Positions 1-5,835 of a stretch of 6,198 nt of DNA are shown here, one piece after another. Both the position numbers and the translations under genes were made by a program. Origin of the DNA: Methanosarcinales archaeon (GTDB lineage Archaea; Halobacteriota; Methanosarcinia; Methanosarcinales; Methanogasteraceae). The stretch lies in assembly GCA_030640725.1 (NCBI GenBank), contig DAOWIV010000208.1:1-6198 (forward strand), in the 5' to 3' direction. Every line of letters starts with the position of its first letter. Position 1 is the stretch's first letter. The notes below the pieces were generated by a model that did no database searches, was not told the DNA's origin, and worked only from the letters and a program-made list of their open reading frames with translations.

Positions 1-478
1 AGATATCTGCCGTTGTTTCCGCAACCGGGCTTAATGCAAGAGCATAAAGTGCTTGCATCGCCCTATCATGCATGGTAGGGATACTTAAAGGTCGTTTCTT
101 AGTCGTGCCGGGTTTTGGGATGTAAACCCTTCTCGATGGTTTTGATTTATACTTCTTATCAGATAGTTTGAGAGCAGCTTTCATTTTGGCATTGGGTGTT
201 ATCCACTTCTTGCCATCGATTCCCGCTGTTCTCCTGCCCTTATTCCGTGTTACAGTTCTTACTGCCAACAGTTTCGCATAAAACGAATGAGTTAGCAGAT
301 ACTGTAATCTCTTGACCAGATACCATTTTCCTTGTTTAACTGCTTTTGTAATTCTGGTTTGCAGCCCGTTAACATGTTTTTCAACTATTTCCCAATTGAT
401 ATCAATCCATTGGAGATTAGTTCTAATGTCTGCAAGTCTCTCGCCTATTAATGGCGTAATTGAACTACTTACATTCAC
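1..478 (-). CDS. ltrA: Group II intron reverse transcriptase/maturase, N-terminal part (runs off left edge)
   Basis: The intron-encoded protein copies intron RNA into DNA at the target site and helps the intron fold and splice. The visible 159 codons hold the RT N-terminal domain. Residues about 23-60 include WIDINWEIVEKHV and an ITKAVKQGKW-type helix, followed by LLTHSFYAKLLAVRTVT, NKGRRTAGIDGKKW (the RT0 region), and RRVYIPKPGTTKKRPLSIP leading into TMHDRAMQALYALALSPVAE (RT1). These are the standard opening blocks of LtrA-like proteins. The catalytic YADD box and the maturase and DNA-binding domains lie beyond position 1. I chose the GTG at 478 because GGAGG lies seven bases upstream and MNVSSS-type starts are usual. 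The frame is open up to an in-frame TGA at 580-578, so ATG 568 is an alternative. No stop or frameshift is seen in the visible part. The gene symbol is generic. Confidence 0.9.
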   Translation of the reverse strand, partial: MNVSSSITPLIGERLADIRTNLQWIDINWEIVEKHVNGLQTRITKAVKQGKWYLVKRLQYLLTHSFYAKLLAVRTVTRNKGRRTAGIDGKKWITPNAKMKAALKLSDKKYKSKPSRRVYIPKPGTTKKRPLSIPTMHDRAMQALYALALSPVAETTADI

Positions 479-485
479 AGGTTTG

Positions 486-490
486 CCTCC
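486..490 (-). promoter_or_regulatory. Ribosome binding site of the intron RT
   Basis: GGAGG on the minus strand lies seven bases before the GTG at 478. It is the only good Shine-Dalgarno sequence near any candidate start, since ATG 568 has none at a usual distance. It therefore decides the start choice. Confidence 0.55.
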
Positions 491-741
491 GTGCATACAA
501 CAAAACACCATCCGGTAAGTCAGCACCCTTTCGGGATAAGGCAAATTTTGAGCCTCTATACAACTCATTACAAGCCGTCATTCGCTTTTTACCGATTCCT
601 CTACCACCTATGCCTTTGTTACTCCTTACGGAGCTCCTACCCAGCTATTTGGGAGCATATGTGGCTTACCAAGTTCCACACCGCGAATAATTATGAACGC
701 CTTAGAAGCCATCTCTAAGCCGGGAACCATCCGTCCATTCC

Positions 742-767
742 CTATAATGTGACAGCAGCCATTATAG
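742..767 (-). ncRNA. EBS1 hairpin of intron domain I
   Basis: On the minus strand CTATAATG and CATTATAG form a perfect 8-bp stem around the loop GCTGCTGTCA. The loop segment GCTGTCA (minus strand, 756-750) is complementary to the exon bases TGACAAC (1033-1027) that immediately precede the intron, at six of seven positions, with one A-C mismatch. Complementarity continues three bases further, so nine of ten positions match overall. This is the known EBS1-IBS1 geometry: a single-stranded loop in domain I that recognises the 5' exon. The assignment is inferred from the sequence and has not been checked by a full fold. Confidence 0.65.
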
Positions 768-1026
768 TCTGATTCCATGCCTTTTGGCCTAAGCGTAACA
801 GCCTAATTTCGCTTATCGTAATTCACGACTCTTTCAATGGTTCAACTTTCGTTTCTTCTTAGCGTCCTTATCCTGGCAGTCGAGTCTGAACGTAGGCTTT
901 CAGACTTTCCACGTTGTCCTGCAAGCTTAACACGCAAACGTTGCCATTCGCGCGTTTCACAGTAGGATTACCCCGAATGGAAAGGGTAGCCGCAATGGCA
1001 ATTCGCGATGCAGCTTCTTGTCGCAC

Positions 1027-1033
1027 GTTGTCA
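1027..1033 (-). other. IBS1: 5' exon target of the group II intron
   Basis: These are the last seven exon bases before the intron on the minus strand (TGACAAC). They pair with the EBS1 loop at 750-756. A possible IBS2 (TTGCGT, minus strand, 1043-1038) could pair with GCGCGA (953-948) in the intron if two G-U pairs are allowed; that second pairing is weak. Confidence 0.5.
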
Positions 1034-1103
1034 CATCACGCAAGTGTTTGAGCCAGTCTTCGACGACTTATCCGCACGACAATTCGAGACTTATCCGGCA
1101 TAA
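1032..1103 (+). pseudogene. Possible short protein-gene remnant next to the intron
   Basis: Between the intron border and pyrC, one plus-strand frame reads as plausible protein, containing FEPVFDDLSARQFE, and ends at TAA 1101-1103. The wording vaguely recalls the N-terminal region of some archaeal transposases, but that is memory and was not searched. No start codon or ribosome binding site is present, and upstream the frame enters the intron. It could be a fragment of a gene into which the intron inserted in antisense, or chance. The stretch is only about 23 codons, so confidence is low. Confidence 0.2.
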
Positions 1104-1121
1104 AACCCGAGTCATGCTACC

Positions 1122-2504
1122 TCACGCTTCAGCCGTGTGATCATCATACCCTTTCCCACGCAGGAATTTCCCTCTTCCCTTCTTGCCTGCAATCTCACCA
1201 TCGTATACGATCTCTCCACGGGACATAACCATCTCAGGAAATATCCCCTCCATTCCCTCAAACGGAGTCCACCCGGCTTTGCTGTGGAGTTCTTCGCCTT
1301 TTATCTCCCTGACGTTCCTCGTGTCAACGATAACAAGATCCGCATCGTACCCTTCCGCAATCCTGCCCTTCTTGTTGAGTCCGAAGATCTGCGCAGGCTT
1401 CGCAGTCATCGCTTCGATCACTCGCCAGAGTGGGATCAGGTTTTGCTTTGCAGCGTGAAGCATCAGCGGAAGCATCGTCTCGACTCCAGGAACGCCTGCG
1501 GGTGCGTCCCAGATGTCAGCCCGCTTCTCCTCTTCGGTATGCGGCGCATGATCGGATGCGATGATGTCGATTGTGCTGTCATTGAGCGCGTTCCAGAGGT
1601 GCTGAAGGCACCGTTTCCTGAGCGGCGGGTTCATCTTCCCAAGCGTTCCAAGACGGCCCCAGTCTTTGTGTTGCAGGAAGATATGATGCGGCGCAACCTC
1701 GCATGTGAACGGAACTTCTTTTTGCCCGTATTTCATCCGCCTGATCACGCCGACCCCTTCTCTCGTGCTCAGATGGCAGATATGTGTCCGTGCCAGGGTG
1801 TCGTCCCGCACCTCCGCACCTCTCCGCTGCCCTGATACCTCCTGTATCTCAAGCACTTGCTCAATCGCTACCGCCTCGCAGATGTTTGGGCGGGCGCGTG
1901 AATATATATCAGGGCGGCGTATCCCCTGCAATTCTTCGGTAAAATGGCTGCACAGTTCTCCGTTCTCTGCATGGATGCATGCGATGCCCCCGAGTTCTGC
2001 AACTGACTTTAACAACCTTTCGAGATCCGTTTCACCGACTGCGAGTTCTCCGTCCGCCATGAATATCTCTCCAAATGCGGTCACGCCAAGGTTCCACAGT
2101 TCCTGCAGGTCACGGGGCTCTGACGAGGGGGCGGCACCGCCGTTGATCCCGAAATCGATGATTGACTTACGTTTTGCAGACGTTAGCTTGAGTTTGAACG
2201 ATTTTTTATCGAGCGTTGGCGGCACTGTGTTTGGATGGTCGATGACCGTTGTCACCCCTCCGGCAGCGGCGGCACACGAGCCGGTGTACCAGTTCTCCTT
2301 GTGCGTAAGCCCGGGATCACGAAAATGGACATGGGCATCGATTATTCCGGGAAGTACCAGTGCTCCGCGGGCATCGATCTTGCTCCCGTCATCCGGGATG
2401 TTCTTTCCGATTTTCTCGATCTTCCCGCCCGTTATTGCGATATCAGCGCTCTGGAGTTCACCCTTCCAGAGTATCCGCGCATTTTTGATGATCATATCTG
2501 GCAT
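1122..2504 (-). CDS. pyrC: Dihydroorotase
   Basis: This cytoplasmic zinc amidohydrolase catalyses the third step of de novo pyrimidine synthesis, the reversible cyclisation of N-carbamoyl-aspartate to dihydroorotate. Numbered from ATG 2504 (460 aa), the metal-binding DAHVHFRDPG motif places H58 and H60. CIHAEN gives H178, THICHLST gives H244, and the C-terminal SDHAPHTEEE supplies the catalytic or metal-ligand Asp at 318. MNPPLR near 291-296 is a usual dihydroorotase substrate-loop motif. The position where hydantoinase relatives carry a carboxylated lysine reads GEIFMA here, with no Lys. The frame is open back to GTG 2585, but those 27 extra residues are unlike the family, which starts at PDMIIKNARI. 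ATG 2495 is also possible, and no start has a convincing Shine-Dalgarno. The gene stands alone, convergent with nothing. Allantoinase is the main alternative family and is less likely given the motifs. Confidence 0.93.
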   Translation of the reverse strand: MPDMIIKNARILWKGELQSADIAITGGKIEKIGKNIPDDGSKIDARGALVLPGIIDAHVHFRDPGLTHKENWYTGSCAAAAGGVTTVIDHPNTVPPTLDKKSFKLKLTSAKRKSIIDFGINGGAAPSSEPRDLQELWNLGVTAFGEIFMADGELAVGETDLERLLKSVAELGGIACIHAENGELCSHFTEELQGIRRPDIYSRARPNICEAVAIEQVLEIQEVSGQRRGAEVRDDTLARTHICHLSTREGVGVIRRMKYGQKEVPFTCEVAPHHIFLQHKDWGRLGTLGKMNPPLRKRCLQHLWNALNDSTIDIIASDHAPHTEEEKRADIWDAPAGVPGVETMLPLMLHAAKQNLIPLWRVIEAMTAKPAQIFGLNKKGRIAEGYDADLVIVDTRNVREIKGEELHSKAGWTPFEGMEGIFPEMVMSRGEIVYDGEIAGKKGRGKFLRGKGYDDHTAEA

Positions 2505-2544
2505 GGGGTTTAACTTCTGCTGTCGTGCCAAAGAATGTATCGGT

Positions 2545-2594
2545 CGGCTGCCGGATTCGAGTGGTCCGGGGGTATGGATTGCCACAAAACAACA
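2545..2594 (-). pseudogene. tRNA-Gly-like remnant lacking the anticodon arm
   Basis: On the minus strand, 2594-2574 matches the D-arm region of the tRNA-Gly at 2771-2791 in 15 of 21 positions, including GTGG. A few bases on, 2560-2545 reads TCGAATCC then GGCAGCCG. This equals the T-loop and 3' acceptor of the same tRNA with one C missing. The anticodon arm and the 5' acceptor strand are absent. CCGGA and TCCGG still form a 5-bp T-arm-like stem, but around a 9-nt loop. It lies between the pyrC TATA box and the pyrC start, so it is probably part of the pyrC leader. It is seen directly as a similarity; the origin as a degraded tRNA copy is inference. Confidence 0.4.
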
Positions 2595-2612
2595 TTGGTC
2601 TGTTATTCGCTG

Positions 2613-2620
2613 TTTTATAA
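2613..2620 (-). promoter_or_regulatory. TATA box, probably for pyrC
   Basis: The minus strand reads TTATAAAA here. With the usual 22-27 bp spacing, transcription would begin near 2588-2592. That gives a leader of roughly 85-95 nt before ATG 2504, or an almost leaderless message if GTG 2585 were used. No other good minus-strand TATA element lies closer to the gene. Confidence 0.5.
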
Positions 2621-2713
2621 GGCAATCCGGGCACCCCTACTGTTAAACGAGGTAGCATTACAGAGAGTACCCGCGCAAACGCCGGTCCGGACGCGAAACG
2701 GCGCACCAAAAGG

Positions 2714-2720
2714 TATAAAA
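2714..2720 (+). promoter_or_regulatory. TATA box of the tRNA-Gly gene
   Basis: TATAAAA, preceded by an A-rich stretch (CCAAAAGG) that may act as a BRE. It lies 46 bases before the tRNA. The expected start near 2743 gives a 5' leader of about 20 nt, to be removed by RNase P. Confidence 0.55.
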
Positions 2721-2765
2721 GTGGTTGCATCAGTACACTCTTATGGTGGCAGATATCCGATACCT

Positions 2766-2836
2766 GCGGCTGTGGTTTAGTGGTATGACATGAGCTTCCC
2801 AAGCTTATAACCCGGGTTCGAATCCCGGCAGCCGCA
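2766..2836 (+). tRNA. tRNA-Gly (anticodon CCC)
   Basis: This is a glycine tRNA reading GGG codons. The acceptor stem is GCGGCTG (2766-2772) with CAGCCGC (2829-2835), seven pairs, and A2836 is the discriminator base. The D-arm contains GGTTTAGTGGTA. The anticodon stem TGAGC/GCTTA includes one G-T pair around the loop TTCCCAA, with the anticodon at 2798-2800. The T-arm is CCGGG-TTCGAAT-CCCGG. There is no intron, and the CCA end is not encoded and must be added, as is usual in archaea. It has its own TATA box upstream. Confidence 0.96.
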
Positions 2837-2872
2837 TATATACATATACAATGCTGCATGCGTTGTGCTACG

Positions 2873-2883
2873 TATATTATATA
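2873..2883 (+). promoter_or_regulatory. TATA-like element before the propeller gene
   Basis: TATATTATATA, about 30-38 bases before ATG 2911. Transcription from it would start close to 2905, leaving almost no leader. A second AT-rich stretch at 2836-2848, just after the tRNA, would give a leader of about 45 nt instead. A small hairpin (stem 2849-2854 with 2860-2865) lies between the two. Confidence 0.4.
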
Positions 2884-2910
2884 CCCCCTACATAAACAGT
2901 GGTGATTTGT

Positions 2911-3951
2911 ATGAAAGTAACAAGAATGACAACATTATTACTGGTGCTTACCGCACTGGCGCTGTCACAGTCCGTATCTGCGGCAGTATACGAGGAATAT
3001 GACTGTTCAATCAAGCCGGACGGTTCATTCAGTCCGGATGGCACTAAGATTGTTTTTTCCGATTTCGATGAAGAAGGAAAGGATAAACTGTTCATCTCGA
3101 AGGCAGACGGAACCGGTGCGATCGTGTTGATGCCGGATATACCAAAAAAGGAGTTCACTCCTGACTGGAGCCATGATGGGACAAAGATATTCTTTATATC
3201 GTTCAATGCCCAAGGGAATGGGAAGATATACGTGGTGAATGCAGACGGGACCGGTAAACAGGAACTGATGCCGGATGACCCAAAGAAGCAGTGGAGCCCC
3301 GATGTCAGCCCGGATGGGACGAAGATCGCTTACGTATCAAGGCAGTCTGGCAGCAAAGAGAAACTCTACATCGCGAACATCGACGGGACCGGTGCAAAGG
3401 AACTGATGCCGGATGATTCGGATAAGCAATTCACCCCGGATTTCAGTCCTGACGGAACAAAGATTGCCTACAATTCCTTCAATGTTGACGGCAAGCTTGA
3501 CAAGATCTTTATCGTGAACGTGGATGGCACAGGCAAGAGAGAACTGATGCCAGACAGCGAAGAGAAACAGTTTACCCCCAGTTTCAGCCCTGATGGGGCG
3601 AGGATCGCTTATGTTTCATTTAATGAGGATAAGCTTGAGCGAGTGTACATCGTGAATGTGGATGGAACCGGCAAGCAAAGACTCACCACCGCAACAGAGG
3701 GCAGGGAGTATGATCCGCACTGGAGCCCTGACGGAACAAAGATCGTGTACAACGGAAACACCGTGGCGTCGGTGCCACCAGCCAGTGGAACCGGATCAGC
3801 CGCTACCGCTACCGCTACCGGGCAATCGGAGACAGATGCTGGCGCAGACACAGGTGCGGGCGATGAAAGCAAGTCCACTCCAGGGTTTGGCTGGATGGTG
3901 AGCACGGGCATGGTGCTGCTCGGATACCTGTTTGCAATGCGCGCGGCGTAA
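2911..3951 (+). CDS. Exported TolB/PD40-type beta-propeller with PGF-CTERM-like anchor
   Basis: This is a predicted extracellular, surface-anchored six-bladed beta-propeller of 346 aa. ATG 2911 was chosen because GGTGAT ends five bases before it; GTG 2899 adds only MVIC. Residues 1-25 are a Sec signal peptide: basic start, hydrophobic core TLLLVLTALAL, likely cleavage after SVSA. Six PD40 repeats follow with SPDG-type turns at 41, 87 (SHDG), 133, 179, 226 and 272, a spacing of 46-47 residues. Each pairs with a DGTG turn, and most with an LMPD strand. Residues about 284-322 form a low-complexity Ala/Thr/Gly/Asp-rich linker, probably an extended or glycosylated stalk. The end TPGFGW, then a hydrophobic run, then MRAA looks like the PGF-CTERM signal processed by archaeosortase A. 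The ligand is unknown; Pal/TolA partners of bacterial TolB do not exist in archaea, so no Tol-system role is implied. Confidence 0.88.
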   Translation: MKVTRMTTLLLVLTALALSQSVSAAVYEEYDCSIKPDGSFSPDGTKIVFSDFDEEGKDKLFISKADGTGAIVLMPDIPKKEFTPDWSHDGTKIFFISFNAQGNGKIYVVNADGTGKQELMPDDPKKQWSPDVSPDGTKIAYVSRQSGSKEKLYIANIDGTGAKELMPDDSDKQFTPDFSPDGTKIAYNSFNVDGKLDKIFIVNVDGTGKRELMPDSEEKQFTPSFSPDGARIAYVSFNEDKLERVYIVNVDGTGKQRLTTATEGREYDPHWSPDGTKIVYNGNTVASVPPASGTGSAATATATGQSETDAGADTGAGDESKSTPGFGWMVSTGMVLLGYLFAMRAA

Positions 3952-4202
3952 GGATACCTGCCATTCTCGATATAGATACCCAAATCCCCAAAAATTACGT
4001 AAATGACCCGAATAGATCATTGGAAGTCGGGTGTCCTGTATTTTTTCAGCAGTTGCAGGGCGTCCCAACTTCTGAAATGGCTTGTTCGGGGTATGCGTTT
4101 CAGGTCCGTACTCACTGTAGCTTATACGTTCTCGTGCGCCAAATTTCTGCCCCAGAAGAGGGGTCAGCACCAAAACGATGTCCCGCTCGATCTACAATTA
4201 CA
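3952..4202 (+). other. Intergenic region between the propeller gene and the ftsZ promoter
   Basis: About 250 bases without a convincing gene. Short open frames on both strands lack ribosome binding sites and recognisable protein. It holds the terminator-like element at 4006-4046 and a weak inverted repeat CTGAAA...TTTCAG downstream of it, with a loop of about 20 nt. I see no tRNA, no C/D-box pattern and no riboswitch that I can name. Confidence 0.5.
4006..4046 (+). terminator. Possible terminator of the propeller gene
   Basis: ACCCGA (4006-4011) and TCGGGT (4027-4032) form a 6-bp stem with a 15-nt loop. Eight bases later comes T6 at 4041-4046. Archaeal RNA polymerase terminates mainly on oligo-T, so the T run may matter more than the hairpin. 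Confidence 0.4.
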
Positions 4203-4210
4203 TTTAAATA
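4203..4210 (+). promoter_or_regulatory. TATA box of ftsZ-secE
   Basis: TTTAAATA is a near-consensus archaeal TATA box. The expected transcription start near 4233-4236 leaves a leader of about 21-24 nt that still includes the Shine-Dalgarno. A second AT-rich run at 4225-4234 is too close to the start codon to serve. Confidence 0.65.
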
Positions 4211-4244
4211 CCACAAGGCGTTAATTATTATATAACTACTAACC

Positions 4245-4253
4245 GGAGGGTGA
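4245..4253 (+). promoter_or_regulatory. Strong ribosome binding site of ftsZ
   Basis: GGAGGGTGA lies three bases before ATG 4257 when measured from its end, or six to eight bases from the GGAGG core. It is the strongest Shine-Dalgarno in the window and fixes the ftsZ start. Confidence 0.8.
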
Positions 4254-4256
4254 ATC

Positions 4257-5369
4257 ATGAAATCCATAGTCGAAGACGCATTATCTCGGGCGGAAATGCA
4301 AGCAGACTCGCCAATATACCTGCAGGATCAGTCAATCGAGACTGATCAGGAACTTGAGAAGATCCTGTCAGAACTCAAAACCAACATCGCGGTCGTGGGA
4401 TGCGGTGGCGGTGGCTCGAACACCGTCCAGCGGATGATGGAGGACGGCATCAGCGGCGCTGACTTATGTGCCATAAACACCGATGCCCAGCATCTGCTGT
4501 ACATCAATGCCAGTCAGAAGGTGCTGATCGGGCACAAGACCACGAAAGGACTGGGCGCGGGCAGCATGCCACAGATCGGGGAAGCTTCTGCCGAGGAAAA
4601 TCTGGACGAGATCCAGAAGATCGTGGATGGCACCGATATGGTGTTCATCACCTGCGGGCTTGGTGGCGGCACAGGCACCGGAGCCGCTCCAGTCGTTGCG
4701 AAAGCCGCGCAGGATGCTGGCGCACTCACGATCTCGATTGCGACACTCCCGTTCACAGCAGAGGGTTCGATCAGACGAAGCAATGCCGAAGCAGGGCTTA
4801 AACGGCTGATGGAAGTGTCTGACACCGTAATCGTCGTTCCGAACGACCGGCTGATGGAAGTGGTGCCAAGACTCCCTTTGCAGGTCGCCTTTAAGGTCTG
4901 TGATGAGGTTCTGATGCGAGCGGTCAAGGGTATTACCGAACTGATCACAAAACCGGGACTGGTCAATCTCGACTTCGCAGACGTGCGAACGATCATGCAG
5001 AAGGGCGGCGTTGCGATGATCGGGCTTGGTGAGGCAGAGGGTGAGAACAAAGCGACAGAATCTGTGAAAAAGGCACTCAGAAGTCCGCTTCTTGATGTAG
5101 ACATCTCTGGCGCAAATTCGGCACTCGTAAACGTTGTTGGCGGATCAGATATGACTGTATCAGATGCAGAGGGCGTTGTTGAAGAAGTTTATCAGCGAAT
5201 CGATCCGAATGCACGCCTGATCTGGGGGGCGCAGATCGACCCGTCGCTTGAGAACACGGTACGCACCATGCTCGTGGTCACTGGCGTCAAGTCGCCGCAG
5301 ATCTACGGGAGAGGCGGCTCTACCGGACCAAGTGTCATCAGAAAATACGGCATCGACTTCGTGTGCTGA
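4257..5369 (+). CDS. ftsZ: Cell division GTPase FtsZ (archaeal FtsZ1-like)
   Basis: This tubulin-family GTPase polymerises into the cytokinetic ring at mid-cell. The protein has 370 aa, a normal length. It begins MKSIVEDAL, typical of archaeal FtsZ, with a short variable N-terminal tail before the Rossmann-like GTPase fold at about residue 42. The P-loop-like GCGGGGSN is at 48-55, and NTDAQ with the T3 region follows at 74-78. The tubulin signature GGGTGTG is at 136-142, followed by AAPV. The T7 synergy loop [11 protein letters not shown] (237-247) carries the acidic residue needed to hydrolyse GTP in the adjoining subunit. The C-terminal domain runs to about 346. The short tail ends YGIDFV and then Cys, so the long acidic linker of some FtsZ2 proteins is missing. 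All catalytic motifs are intact. secE follows three bases after the stop, so the two are co-transcribed. Confidence 0.97.
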   Translation: MKSIVEDALSRAEMQADSPIYLQDQSIETDQELEKILSELKTNIAVVGCGGGGSNTVQRMMEDGISGADLCAINTDAQHLLYINASQKVLIGHKTTKGLGAGSMPQIGEASAEENLDEIQKIVDGTDMVFITCGLGGGTGTGAAPVVAKAAQDAGALTISIATLPFTAEGSIRRSNAEAGLKRLMEVSDTVIVVPNDRLMEVVPRLPLQVAFKVCDEVLMRAVKGITELITKPGLVNLDFADVRTIMQKGGVAMIGLGEAEGENKATESVKKALRSPLLDVDISGANSALVNVVGGSDMTVSDAEGVVEEVYQRIDPNARLIWGAQIDPSLENTVRTMLVVTGVKSPQIYGRGGSTGPSVIRKYGIDFVC

Positions 5370-5372
5370 ACA

Positions 5373-5555
5373 ATGTCGCTGACTGATTCGATCAAACTTG
5401 GTGAGTATATACGAGTACTCAAACTGGCGAGAAAGCCGAGCAGAGAAGAGTTTATAATGATTGCGAAGGTTGCCGGTGCAGGAATACTGCTGATCGGGTT
5501 TATCGGTTTTGTTATATACCTACTATTGACAGAACTGCCTGGAAATATTTTTTGA
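5373..5555 (+). CDS. secE: Preprotein translocase subunit SecE (Sec61 gamma)
   Basis: This is the small essential subunit that clamps SecY in the membrane protein-conducting channel. It has 60 aa, the usual archaeal size with a single membrane span. The amphipathic cytoplasmic helix contains YIRVLKLARKPSREEF (residues 12-27), the family hallmark. One transmembrane helix follows at about 33-53 (GAGILLIGFIGFVIYLLL), then a short tail. ATG 5373 lies three bases after the ftsZ stop with no separate Shine-Dalgarno, so translation is probably coupled to ftsZ. The ftsZ-secE order is conserved in Euryarchaeota. The nusG/spt5 gene that often follows is not here. Confidence 0.95.
   Translation: MSLTDSIKLGEYIRVLKLARKPSREEFIMIAKVAGAGILLIGFIGFVIYLLLTELPGNIF
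5548..5553 (+). terminator. Oligo-T stop at the end of ftsZ-secE
   Basis: T6 overlaps the last codons of secE (Phe, then TGA). This is the type of run at which archaeal RNA polymerase stops. There is no hairpin before it. A hairpin with a 6-bp stem (5621-5626 with 5630-5635, loop TAT) lies about 70 bases further on but has no T run after it. Confidence 0.35.
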
Positions 5556-5767
5556 TTGATAGCACTATACGAGACAATTCCACCCTGAAACCCCAACTAA
5601 AGCGATGAAACAGCGCGAGAGGGCAGTATCTGCCTCCTTGCAACCTCCAGAGTGTACAGGCGCGTTTTTAAATTTGAGAACTTATTTATTATGGACTTTA
5701 TATATAAAATCTCCATTTCAGTCCCGACGCACCACCGTCTTCGCAAGATTTATAAGAGATAGGATAC
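5556..5767. other. Intergenic region after secE
   Basis: No gene is recognised here. It contains a small hairpin GGGCAG-TAT-CTGCCT at 5621-5635, an AT-rich section from 5663, and the 12-bp perfect palindrome TTTATATATAAA at 5697-5708. The palindrome could be an upstream TATA box for the next gene (leader of about 110 nt). TTTATAAG near 5750 is another TATA-like run. Confidence 0.5.
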
Positions 5768-5780
5768 TTAAATATATATA
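5768..5780 (+). promoter_or_regulatory. TATA box of the exported-protein gene
   Basis: TTAAATATATATA, the closest of several TATA-like runs, 56 bases before ATG 5836. The expected start near 5800 leaves a leader of about 35 nt. Two copies of GAATTGNTTC (5791-5800 and 5807-5816) straddle that start point and could bind a regulator; this is speculative. Confidence 0.5.
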
Positions 5781-5835
5781 CGGGGTTACTGAATTGGTTC
5801 TTCATCGAATTGATTCTTTACCGGGGGTATCAAAT

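Larger units (their letters stand above)
1..1026 (-). mobile_element. Group II intron, 5' portion (3' end outside the window)
   Basis: This is a self-splicing, retrotransposing ribozyme that carries its own reverse transcriptase. Read on the minus strand, the element starts at 1026 with GTGCGAC, matching the group II 5' consensus GUGYG. About 548 nt of non-coding RNA (domains I to early IV) follow before the reverse transcriptase begins at 478. The placement is supported independently: a hairpin at 742-767 has an 8-bp perfect stem and a 10-nt loop, and the loop pairs with the last seven exon bases before 1026 at six of seven positions. The gene runs off the left edge, so domains V and VI and the 3' splice site cannot be seen. 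A second GTGCG at 1077 is an alternative 5' end, but the exon pairing favours 1026. It sits downstream of pyrC, in the same orientation. Confidence 0.85.

Noticed and set aside
312..718. Short plus-strand frames at the left end
   Set aside because: They are antisense to the intron RT and intron RNA. The minus strand carries the RT motifs.
1137..2646. Long plus-strand open frames (up to about 310 codons) across the pyrC region
   Set aside because: They lie antisense to a clear dihydroorotase with all its catalytic motifs. Their translations are Ser/Pro/Arg-rich without recognisable domains.
1114..2658. 10-nt inverted repeat ATGCTACCTC / GAGGTAGCAT flanking pyrC (1114-1123 and 2649-2658)
   Set aside because: A few such 10-nt matches are expected by chance in a window this size. 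There is no transposase, no longer arm and no target duplication.
2849..2865. Small hairpin after the tRNA as its terminator
   Set aside because: The 6-bp stem is not followed by a T run. It could equally be chance in AT-rich spacer.
4003..4235. Short frames of about 70 codons before ftsZ
   Set aside because: There is no ribosome binding site, they overlap the ftsZ promoter, and the translations do not resemble any protein I know.
4514..5104. 196-codon minus-strand frame inside ftsZ
   Set aside because: It is antisense to an intact ftsZ, has Ser-rich composition, and has no start signal.
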